Shown here: positions 24,439 to 34,686 of the stretch, one piece after another
Numbering within the stretch: the stretch's first letter is position 1
Layout: every line of letters begins with the position of its first letter
Origin: Omphalotus guepiniiformis
Lineage: Eukaryota; Basidiomycota; Agaricomycetes; Agaricales; Omphalotaceae
Reading direction: 5' to 3'
NCBI GenBank assembly: GCA_028554645.1
Contig: JAQOOI010000021.1
Coordinates: forward strand, 1,240,001-1,304,000
DNA: 64,000 nt
Made by a program: the position numbers and the translations under genes
Notes under the pieces: generated by a model
Databases searched by the model: none
The model's input: the letters and a program-made list of their open reading frames with translations, nothing else
Told to the model about the DNA's origin: nothing

Positions 24439-27400
24439 ATGACCGCCTTTCCTATGTTCCGAGTTCTAACTCACGAATTTACTATCCAGAATTATGAGAT
24501 TGTGGAGAAGATTGCGTCCGGATCGAGTTCGTCTGTGTTCTGCGCGAGGTGTAAGCGAGGCCGTCTCAAGAACAGGCTCGTTGCATTCAAAATGGTGCGC
24601 GGATTTCGTAGAGAAATATCTACAAAACTATATGACCTTCCCTGCTTAGGTTGAGCAAAGTGGTACAGCTACTTTACCCTCAATTCTGCATCAATCTCTA
24701 TATCATCCCAGCATCGTATCATTGTTTTCGGCGTTTTCCAGCTCAAGCCATCGCTTTCAAATACTGGAGCTGTGCACTGGAGGCTCCCTCACTACTTTCC
24801 TCGCAACGCATAAGGGCGAGGTTCTTAACGAAGGAGAATCTCGCTTGGTACTGAAACCGCTCGTCGACGCGCTGTCGTATCTGAAAAGAGAATCCATTGT
24901 ACACCGGAATATCAATCTAGAAAACATACTGCTCACAGAAGAACGTAGAATTGTAAGGGCACAATTACTTTTGGAATAGGCATAAGTCTTAGCAATTCCA
25001 GAAACTGTCAAACTTCGATTTAGCGACACACCTTCCATCTCAGGATTTTACTATGATACCCTCTCAATGCATAGACTATGTTTCACCGTGAGTGCTAATT
25101 TCTTTAACGGACCGAATGGGTGCTAACTATCTATTCAGAGAAATTCTTTCGCATCGTCGCTACGATTGTAGTGCAGACTTGTGGTCGCTGGGGTGCGTTG
25201 CATTCGCGTGTCTCGCGGGCAAGCCTCCGTTTCAAGTAAGTGATATGTCGGTCTGCAATTGTGTGACATGTTAATTCGGCTCTAGGGATCTTCCACAAAT
25301 GATGTGCTCGAAAACATCGTAACAGTCAGATACTCGTTCCCGGAAAATCTATCTATTCCTGCCGCAAATTTCATCGAAAGCCTCCTACAGATAGTAAGTT
25401 CCCCTCATTGGAAGTGTTGAATGCACTGATGCATTTACAGGACCCCGCTCGCCGACAAAGTATAACAACCATTTCCTATGATCCCTTCTTAATCTCCTCA
25501 GTGCCGGATCAGGTCACTTCTCATGGTGCCACAATGAAACACGAAGTCCTTCCTAAATTTTCTCAAATTCCGAATATAGCCAAGAAGGCTAAGCCAATAC
25601 CCCTTCCATTTCGTGCTCCCTCCTCCATCAAAGAGAGTCGCCGTCTCGCTAAGGGGAACTCAAGCAAGACCTCGGATCAAGAGATCCAAAACCTTGACCT
25701 TAGAAGGTTATTGAGCGACGAAATCTCACTCAGTGAACGAAGAACAGCTTCCGATCCACTTTCTAGGCCATCCCCTAGAGATCAAGTTCCTGTGACATTA
25801 GGACGGGCGAAGTCCGAGACACATACACCCACTTCTATCAACCTCCACCTGCGTTTGTCGGGACAAAGGACATTGACCGATCCTGAAAAAGACATTCCGT
25901 TATCGCATCTCAACAACGTTGAGATCCCCGAAGATACCAGAGTAGCTTTGAATTCTGATGATAATAGCGATGACTCCGAATTGGTACGGTTTTGATTACC
26001 TACGGGGGTCTGTTCCCATTCTAACTTCTGCTTAATTTAGGATACCCCCAAGGACTGTTTACCAATAGGCACCGCTCGTCCTGCCCCATTTACTACCACC
26101 CTTCTTTCTGCGCGCACACACAAAACGGTGAATGGTCAAGTGACAGTGCTACCGTCGCGCTCACTGTTGGTTGACCTACGAGAGGGCGAGCGACGCAAGG
26201 GCAACAAAGGGAGCGAGGTCTTAGTGGTGACTCCCGACGGCACCAAGGTAGGAGGGTTTTTCCAGAGCGCTTCTTGTTGCCTTGACCTGATATACTGAAG
26301 GTCTCGATATATAATGCACCCCATTTAAGCTCACCTTGCTGTCTCGCTGAACCTATTGTCACCTACAACATCGACACGTTACCCCGTACATATTGGAAGC
26401 AATACAATGATGCAAGTCTTCTAGTAACCCGACTTAAACAGCGAACTCCCAAGGTGTCGTTGTCATGTTGTCCTGCGAGTGCTTGTGATTGATTCTTGTT
26501 CTGTGGCAGATGGTACTTCACGGATCTGACATCAAATATACGCTGATGGCCAATACTCCTCAAAGTGACATTGAAGTAATTTTCTCCGAACACGTGAAAT
26601 CAAATACAAGGTCAAAACATCAATCTTCGAAGGCCCGCGCTCCTCCTGACAAGAGCACGGACACGGACATACACAAGCCCAAGATGCGCCTGCGATACTC
26701 TAGGCAAGCACAGACTCTGGAAATCACCGAATATATCGTTGGTAGGCAAGGCGAAGAGTGGACAAAGAAAGTACTTCATACGCCGAACCTTGACCGCATG
26801 CAAGACAAGTTCCGCAACCTTACATCCCTGGAGCAGGAAAGTCTCTTGCGACTATTAGACTTCCTGCGAGTCTGTGAAGCAGTTGAGGTTATCGAAGGTT
26901 CTGCAGACCCGAGAAAGTCTTTTCACGCAATCACGGACTCGTCGTTGCCTAAGGACAGTCTTGCTGACTATACCACAAACAGAATATTCAGCAGTTCGCA
27001 GACGATTGGCAGATCTCTCTCTATTGATGTCCCGCCCCGCCCTCGAAAATTTTCTTCTACACTCAGGGGACAGAAAGTTGAACCAGATATCGAAAACTAT
27101 GCTTGGCCAACTTCAAAGCAACATTCGCATTTAGCGGGAAAATACTCTTCTCAACTGACGGACGCAGCAAGGTCAATATATGCTCCTACACCCACCTCTT
27201 CCTGTTTTCGCGACGATACAATAGAGCTACCCTCAAAGGAGTCACTTCAAACCCGATTCATACCCTCTACTGGTTGGTGCATCAGACACAACTCAAAAAT
27301 ATCTCAAGGTGGACGATATAAATTGATGTTCTTGGACGGCGATGTCCTAGATATTGATGTAGATGAAGAATGGGCCGAGTTCACAGATCTGAACGGTCAC

Positions 27401-27475
27401 AAACAGAGGTACCACCCCGTTAGCATAGTCTCACGTATACTGACTCGACGTTCATCGCAGACACACCATTCGTGA
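24439..27475 (+). CDS. PLK4-like polo-box protein with degenerate kinase domain
   Basis: The N-terminal kinase-like domain reads YEIVEKIASGSSSSVFCA, LVAFKMVEQ, FQILELCTGGSLTTFL, ESIVHRNINLENILL, KLSNFDLATHL and SADLWSLGCVAFACLAGKPPFQ. HRD is HRN and DFG is NFD, so both catalytic and metal-binding Asp are lost. A linker (SKTSDQEIQNLDLRRLLSDE) leads to cryptic polo-box sequence: VTVLPSRSLLVDLREGERRK, SIYNAPHLSSPCCLAEPI, WKQYNDASLLVTRLKQRTPK. A final polo box contains GWCIRHNSK, GRYKLMFLDGDVLDIDVDEE and DLNGHKQRYHPVSI. This order is that of PLK4, the centriole-duplication kinase. Dikarya lack centrioles, so a spindle-pole or other scaffold role is an inference. ATG 24439 was chosen just before the kinase fold; an in-frame ATG at 24232 is also possible. 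Introns are canonical. Confidence 0.83.
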
Positions 27476-27704
27476 ATGTCACCAGCAGCGTGCGCTGAGC
27501 GAGCGTATGAAAGTTTTCGACGAGTTCGTGTCTGTCTTCGAAGCTGATGCGTTAAACCAGTCTGTATAAACGATAGCGCAACGTGAATGGTATTTTACTC
27601 AAAGTTACACAATCCTGATGTACCGTAAAATCCTTGTCATCCGGATTTTACAATGTGATTACGGTAGTCCCGTCCGTCTTCCTGTCATGCATTCAGTAAC
27701 GGTG

Positions 27705-29997
27705 TCAGCATAAACGGATCTTTCCAACAGTGGGGTCATGATCGCTTGCGCGATCGGCCAAGGATGCTGCCCAATTATTCACCTAAGTGTCCACCGCGTA
27801 AATCATCCAAGAAAAGTACAAGGGCAAGAAGAAACTCACATGTATGTGTTGCACCGCGTGTTGCCTACTTGCGAGTGCGGATGAAACGAATGCATGATCC
27901 AGTTGCTCGCTGTTCTGATCGAACACATATGTGTATCTTTCAACAGGATCGACATTGGCGAGTTCATCTAGCTCGGTTGTGATATTTGTCAATGAGGCGA
28001 ACACGGAGCGTGTCTGTGTGTACTCATTGAAGTCTCCGGCGACGAGAACATTGGCTTTGCTGTCCACGTCAAGTATCGACTGAACGAAATCCTGATTGCG
28101 CAACGTGAGTAGCTGCACAGAATTCACGAAGTACTAATGATCTACCGAAACCAATTCAACTTGGTTAGTGCGCTTGGCGACTGGAGAGTTCACAGGAGGT
28201 CTCGCATTCCCTTGAGTGGAAGAGCTCCCGCCTTTCGATTCCAGGTGAACATTTATTGTGAAGAGTGTTGCACCGCCCGTGGTTTGCCATTCTGCTACCA
28301 AAGGCTTTCGAGAATCGACCCATGCACTGTTTCCGGGATCAATGCGCCCAGGATTGAAGCTAGGGAGACGCAGAAATCAGCTTAATCGCGAATAATTCGG
28401 TATTCCCGGTGAACGCACTTTAATGTCGGTGTGCCGGAGCTATTGATCACCTCAATCTGGTCGAGTGCTCCTCCCGTCGGTGATCCTGGAACAAGAGAAA
28501 GCTTCTCAGCGCGATATCTGAAAGATTGTGAGTTACAAATAGAGAAGCGTATCTGGGCTTGAACTCACAAATACGCTTGGCGAATGTTGCCACCAGGTTG
28601 CCCTCCGTCTTGGTCATTCTCAGGTGCAATTTCGAGAAAGTCGTACGTTACCCCGCTCGCCGAGGCAATTGCATCCACCAACGTCGAGAGTGTTAGATTT
28701 CCGTCGACTACACCATCATCCGTGGGACCAGAATTATCTTGGATCTCTTGAAGGAACATGATGTCAGGGGTTAATAGATGTGTTGCAATATGGCTGGCAA
28801 TAACAGGGAGGTGTGCAACAGTAGGATACAAATTCTCGACATTGTAGCATCATCAACCAGAGAAAGTCATAGAGGACACTGGACGGCTTACATTGTAGTC
28901 ACCAAAAGTAACTATGCATATATCCCTGATATCTGCGGTTATGTTTGTGGGAGGGACATTGGTATCCGGAGTGGAAAGTACGTTGGGCGCGGTGAGTGGT
29001 AATATATAGTAGAATCCAAATCTGAATTCAGACAAGAGTAAGAAAAGCTGAACGCTATCCAATAGTTGTACATACTGGTATTGAACCACGCCCGTTATAT
29101 CTGATAAGGTAGTGCCAACGGACACATTCGGGTTACCTGTACCGTCCAAAGGTGAGCCAATAATCACAGTTTCGGGATTCGCATCAGGGATCCCGTCCGG
29201 TCCTATCAAGCAGAGAATTGAGAGCCATTCTTTCCATTTTCATACAAACATGACACACCGATAGTGAGCGTCAGCCCTCCGCGACTGTTCTGTCCAGTCA
29301 CAGACCAGTCTCCGTAGACCCAAAATTCGCCGAAACTATTCGGAAAATCAATAGCAACGGGAGAGGGAACTGTCACCAATTGCCCTTCCAGACTGGACCA
29401 GAAATCCATTCCAAACTCATCAGGTTGGAGAGTGGCGTTGACGGTGTCCACTCGACTGCTGTTATTCGGGACAGACAAGAAACCATCTGGTCCAATGTCG
29501 AGAGCAGACAATTGCTGAGTCGGGGGTGTCCTGTCCGTACCAAGAAGCACAGGACTGACAGAAAGACCCGTCGATAGCACTTCGATATCGCTGGCAGAGG
29601 GGGAGGAGATCTCAGTCTGAAGCAAGTCGTTGGGGTCACTGCTCGAGCGGAATTCGGAGACTTTGCCGCTCATACTAATCATATCCCCGACATTGACCTT
29701 GCTAAGCACCGTTGACGCTGTCGAAAAGATAAACAGACCATTGGAGACGCGATCGTCAGAGACGGGTTCTCCAGAAATGTAAAAGCCACTGCCACCCTGC
29801 AAATCAAATCTTGAATGTCAAGTTGCGTTCCAAATGAAAGACAGACGCACCTTCGCAGTCACTATGCCTGTAACATTTGATACTGTCTGCCCTGCGAAAG
29901 GAGATTGCCATGCAGCTCCTTGGATGTCAGTTATAGAAACTGACGTCGCGGCCGAGATGAATGAGGACCACAAAGCGAGAGATGAGAGCTTGTCCAT
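27705..29997 (-). CDS. Secreted endonuclease/exonuclease/phosphatase-family nuclease
   Basis: The start at 29997 gives a signal peptide, MDKLSSLALWSSFISAATSV, followed by DIQGAAWQSPFAGQTV, the usual opening of ExeM/NucH-type extracellular nucleases. An N-terminal OB-like region follows (GSGFYISGEPVSDD, VNVGDMISMSGKVSEFRS). The catalytic EEP domain shows PDIMFLQEIQDNSG with its Glu, FTINVHLESKGGSS, VAGDFNEYTQTRS and ERASDHDPTVGK-type ending ASDHDPTVGKIRLC, so the Glu, His, Asp and Asn residues are all present. Predicted role is extracellular DNA or phosphodiester breakdown, for nutrition or DNase activity. Seven or so short introns occur. It converges on the PLK4-like gene. Confidence 0.88.
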
Positions 29998-30645
29998 GAT
30001 CCACTCTGGCACCAAGAGTCTCGCAGAGTGAGCATCCACATATTGAAAGAACGAAGCAATCATTTATATATGTATATGAATCAACGAATGGAGCATGCAT
30101 AGAGACACGCGGAGTGTCAGAGAGCACATGCTGGTCAAGAGAAAACCATTTGCGACACTGATCCTGTATATTGGAAGGTTCCTGAGCCTTATCATAAATA
30201 AGACCGCACACGTTTGTATGTGAGTAGATGTTCGTCTGGAGGAGTTCAAGTTACTACATCGTATTCAACTAAGTCACAGCCTGCCAGTGGCGCTGTGGCT
30301 CATGTCAAAGCGCATCATCTTGCCCACGGCGACACAGCTGCTCCTCACTCATATATCATATACTAGGCGCAAACCTTGTAAAATTATGATGCCTGGTTAG
30401 AATGCACGTGTGTAAGACAGCGCTGTAAGTAAAATTGTGTTGCAACGCTCGCACGCCCGTTGCAGCATGTCATAAATACGAAGGAAACTGCAAACTATTT
30501 TAGCCTAAAGTCTAATCCGCTATTTTCCATGCCCAGGGTGTAGCCTTCACTAAAATGTATTGCCAGGGTATGTTAGGGTGGGTATTATAGATACATTTCC
30601 ACGAACGTCAACGATCTAACGGACTAAGAAAGAACAGGACTTAGT
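29998..30645. other. Nuclease promoter and 3' end of secreted protein
   Basis: Both flanking genes are on the minus strand. Short ORFs here overlap the nuclease 5' region and look non-coding. No other feature was seen. Confidence 0.5.
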
Positions 30646-32646
30646 TTAAGCAGCCTTGCATTGCGTATCCTGCTCGTCGCACTGGCCAACAGTCAGGCCG
30701 GATGCAGCGCCAGAATTCGCAGCGTTAGCACATTGGTTGTGTTGGACATCGCAAGATCTGCCCAAAGCAGCAGCAAGATTCAGGAATGAATCGTCTATGG
30801 CGAGCAAATTAGTATCTGCGCCCTATGTAATAGAATGTCAACGTACTTCCGTCCACTAGAAAGCCTCGACCTCCAGCGGTGACGGCAGGCGCACTGATAC
30901 CACCGACTAATTGAATACACTCAGTGAATGGCCTCATCGGTTTATTCAGACGCAGCTACTCACGAGCACCAGTGAAGGTTTGGAGATTGTTCCCTGACGC
31001 GGATGAACTCGAAGCAGCGCTGGAGACCCCCGAATAAGTTACAGTACTGGGCGTTGGCAGTAGTAAGAACTCACCTTGTGGCTGCTGCTGCGGCAGCAGT
31101 TGTTGCAGCTGCTTTCGCAGTCGTATCAGCGGCCGAGGCAGCAGAAGCACCAGAACCAGTCCCAGCAACGACGTTCCCTTGGTCATCAACCTCAGTCACG
31201 GCAGCAAAATTCTATGTGAGATAGGTCAGGTAATAGTAACAGACGAAAACCAAACATTGACTGACTGTCGTAATACCGAAGACAGCATTGAACGCATCAG
31301 CCTGGGCACCTAATGAGAACCAAGAACTTGAGTACTTGAACCACTGGACCATATTTGAACATACCAGTCTTGGCGGTCGCAGTGTCGGCCGCTGCCTTAG
31401 CAGATGCACAAGTAGCCTGCGCAGTGGCATCAGCACCGCATGAGTTCACCAACTGATCGCACATGAACTGGGTGATGATATCGATATTGTCCGCGGAACC
31501 GTGATCGTAAGATGCTACCAAAAATAAGCTATTAATGTCTTGCGATGTATAAAATGGAGGCTGCACCCACTCTGGTCGACCGGCTGGAAGCTCGTTTCCT
31601 TTCGGTTATCGAAGCCAACGGCGAACTCAATTTGAGGAACACTGCAGGAGCCGAAGTCACCGATGGAGGAGCTGGCGGCCGTTGAAGCGGCGGCAGCAGC
31701 TTTAGTGGTACTAGCAGCAGAAGATCTAAGCGAGCTTTTAGTCGGGAGGGAACTATTTTATTTGTAATACTTACGCATTGCTGCTGCTTGCAGACGAAGC
31801 AGAAGCAGAGACACCCGCCACAGCAGCATTGATCTCATCTGCCGTAGCGTCCTCAACCAAGAGATTCTGAGTGAAAATGCAGCCATTAGTGTCATTTGCG
31901 TCATCACAGGTATTTCCCTTCGCGGTGGGGTCTCCAATGGTACCAGGAGCGAACGTTCCCGACTTCAGGGCATCCTGAGGGTCTCCACCGACTGACGCAA
32001 TTTGCTTCGCAAGCTCGAGGACAATAGCTTTGTTTACAGCAGCAGCATTGTCAGAGGCAGGGTCCTATCAACTCAAATCAATATCATCGCGACTAGAACG
32101 CGAAAGGCAGAAACTGACTTGATGTTGTTGAATGGCGGCAATCTCAGGATTCACGGCAGTAACACTGGTGCATGCATTGCTAGTTTGGCCGACTGCACCA
32201 CTGTTTCGCTCAAGGGCTCGGAAAATGAGTGCGCCAACCATGCCCTGGGTGTCACCAGCTGCTTTGGCATTGGTGAATGCTTGATCAGCCAAAGCTTGTT
32301 GGAGGCAGTCAGGATCCTGCACTCAATCTCAGTACGGCGTATAACCTGGTAAATGAGGCGTACGGTGGTATCGCCTAGTCCCTGCGCGGCAGCTGCATTA
32401 CCTAGGAGGCCGAAGACGGCGTCTCCGAGGTTCTGAGGGTTATTGCTAGCCAAGCTCGTCCTGATGGAGGCGAGGAACGGTTCGTGCGAGTGCTCTATAG
32501 GGCAAGGTTCAGCTAAAAGCACCGGCTCGATGAAATGTGCGCTTACCCTGAGGCACCTCACGCCGTAATGGTCGGCTAATGGGAGCCGCGAAGGACGAGA
32601 AGGAGAAATAAACGAGGGACAACAAGATCGTCTTGGAAGAAATCAT
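30646..32646 (-). CDS. Secreted Ala/Ser-rich protein of unknown function
   Basis: A signal peptide, MISSKTILLSLVYFSFSSFA, precedes RPLRREVPQ, a possible Kex2-type cleavage site. Three helical, Ala-rich blocks follow: LGDAVFGLLGNAAAAQGLG; DPDCLQQALADQAFTNAKAA; and NKAIVLELAKQIASVGGDP with NTCDDANDTNGCIFTQNLL. An Ala/Ser linker leads to a cysteine-bearing block, SCSVPQIEFAVGFDNRKETS, then SADNIDIITQFMCDQLVNSC and GAQADAFNAVFGITTV. Another Ala/Thr/Ser linker and a final Cys block (SCDVQHNQCANAAN, GQCDEQDTQCKAA) end the protein. The composition suggests a cell-wall or extracellular-matrix protein, heavily O-mannosylated on the linkers; that is inference. At least seven short introns are present. 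I know no biochemical function for this family. Confidence 0.8.
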
Positions 32647-33816
32647 CCTGAAGATTTTCTCTGAACGGTAAAACAGTTATGTATCTAGCTGAGCGCAATG
32701 AAAGTAAAGGTGAAGAAAACGCTCCGCGACCTATACAAACAAAAATGTGTCAGGACCAGATACAGGTAGTAAAGATTCGTCGCACATACCACAAAATGAA
32801 CTTGAAATTGATAAACTAACAAGAACCTGTCTTGACCGGCAAACGAGTGAAGGCAAAGAAAAGAAGAAAATGAAGGCAAGGGAAGTGCTGAAGACTGACA
32901 TGTATACTTGGGCCTTTTTATGCCATCGCTGTCGTCGCTTATGATACTATTCGAGCAGAAAATTCTGCGTATCCAGGTTGAACGAGTAAACAAGAAATAT
33001 TACCCTGAAACGGCATGACGGGCACAAGAGTCGAGACGAGAGCCGGACACCTACTTACATGTACTTTACGCGGTCGTGCGATTCAGAAACCAAGGAGATT
33101 CGGTTTGCAGTCTGCTGGGCCCTGGCTAGGCACTTTGCTCTAGAAAAGGCAATTTACGAAACGCCGACGTTTCTCCTTAATGGTACCGATCTTTGCTCAT
33201 CCCTCGGTTTTTGTAGCGTAGCCATGTCCCTGCGATGGTAACCAGCAGGCCATGAGCTGAGCGCTGGGTTTTGTACTCAGGATGACAGGACGCCGAACAC
33301 TAAGGTATGTGATAAGATGAATGTCGTTTTAACTGGGTGCTCCGAAACATAGGAGTTGTGGATGGAATAAAACACGGCATGTCAAGGGACTCAAGGGCAT
33401 GCGAAGAGCCGAGTGACTGGAAGGTGCGGTTCAGCCTGCACGAAGGCTTCGTACGGATGAAATAATCACGACTTATCCTCGCGGCCTTCATCTCTGTGCT
33501 GAAGAAGCTTTTGATGAGATCCATACCGTGGAGACCGGCATCGTATTCCATAACTCGGGATGTTCCACCATTTTGGACTGAAAGATTTCACAAAGGTAGT
33601 CAGTCCCAAGGCGCCTTAGGACCTATGTATGCTGGGACGTTCTATTTCCAGGCCATGAATAAATAGATCCTGCTCGTAGCATCGGCGCTATTAACACAGA
33701 GTCAAACAAAAGTCGACGCAGTAATGCAACAGAGACAGATTGGACACTGATTGGACTGCATCTCTAAGGAGCAGGTCTGTCTATGTCCTCTGGAGACTGG
33801 CACTAGCCACCGACTG
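32647..33816. other. 1.2-kb gene-poor stretch upstream of the secreted protein
   Basis: It should contain the secreted protein's promoter; a TTTTTA-rich patch lies near 32913. An 83-codon minus-strand ATG ORF (33300-33551, starting MEYDAGLHGMDLIKSFFSTE) was not recognised and has no clear splice partners. Confidence 0.45.
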
Positions 33817-34554
33817 CTATATCCGGACTGAAGTAGAATCTTTCTTTGTCAGTGCATGGACGTCTTGTTCTGTAGAAATCATTTTGAGCCATGAACAAGC
33901 TGGGACCAGTTCGCAGAGTCACTTACGGATACCCCAAACGTGGGTTCGCAAGTCAAGAAATTCTGGGAATAACTGTCAGCATTATTGAATGAAACAGAGT
34001 TCTCATTCACTCACCGACATGAAGGCCGTCGTAAAGTTTCTTTACTTCCGCTCGTACACGGGATATGTCCTCCTTTGAAGCCGAGGCATCCGAAAGGGCT
34101 TTGAGATCCTTTTCCACTGCTTCAATTCGCCTAACTTGTGTCGTCACCTACAATAGAATTCTGACATTAGCGCATTTCATGTATGTTGCGTAGAACTCAG
34201 ACTAAGATTACTTTTTCAGTACTGAGCTTCAGTTCCTCGACGCTCGCTTGTAACGCAGCAGAAGCTTGCTTATATTCATCCAAAAGCTGATAAGCGGCGA
34301 AAGACGAGGCGAGAGAGAAGCCGAACAGAAACCCAACGATCCTTGATGTTTTCAACTTTCCATAAGTTCAAAGAGACGAGAAATGCGATATTGATAAATT
34401 ACCCGCCACGGAAGCCGCCGATTGGCTTTTTCTGGACTGGTGGGATACCAGCACTAGGGGCTTCATTCCACACCGAACGTGTCATTGAGAAGGAACGAAC
34501 TCTTAATTGTGAATGCGCATTTCGAGACAGAGAAAAACATTGACGGAGGAGCAT
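33817..34554 (-). CDS. Mitochondrial coiled-coil membrane protein, uncharacterised
   Basis: The start MLLRQCFSLSRNAHSQLRVR is rich in Arg and Ser with no acids, as in mitochondrial targeting peptides; RSFSMTRSV fits a cleavage region. One membrane segment follows (IVGFLFGFSLASSFAAYQLL), then a coiled coil (DEYKQASAALQASVEELK, RRIEAVEKDLKALSDASAS, DISRVRAEVKKLYDGLHVEF). The end LDLRTHVWGIQQDVHALTK and DSTSVRI is joined by a canonical intron (about 33876-33927). The protein is about 165 residues. The layout resembles small conserved fungal inner-membrane proteins, but no function can be assigned. It is divergent from POP1, with 132 bp between start codons. Confidence 0.78.
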
Positions 34555-34613
34555 GGTGGAAATTGGAATGTGGTCGCGGTACGAACCGAGCGCGCGATCA
34601 CATGTAGGTGCAG

Positions 34614-34625
34614 CCCTAACCCTAA
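34614..34625. promoter_or_regulatory. Two tandem TTAGGG (CCCTAA) units in a divergent promoter
   Basis: Two perfect head-to-tail CCCTAA units sit between the mitochondrial coiled-coil gene and POP1, about 60 bp from each start codon. TTAGGG pairs are binding sites for Tbf1/TRF-like Myb proteins, which in fungi also act as promoter factors at non-telomeric sites. Function here is inferred. Confidence 0.5.
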
Positions 34626-34686
34626 GCGGTGTCATCTCTCGAGTCTCAACTCCTTGGGCCTGCAATTCTTGAATCTTGACTTTCAT

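Noticed and set aside
31081..31150. GCT/GCA-rich tract resembling a triplet repeat
   Set aside because: It encodes the Ala-rich linker of the secreted protein in frame, with mixed codons, so it is coding low complexity rather than a satellite.
33300..33551. 83-codon ATG ORF on the minus strand
   Set aside because: No domain, no splice partners and unclear context; kept only as a note in the intergenic entry.
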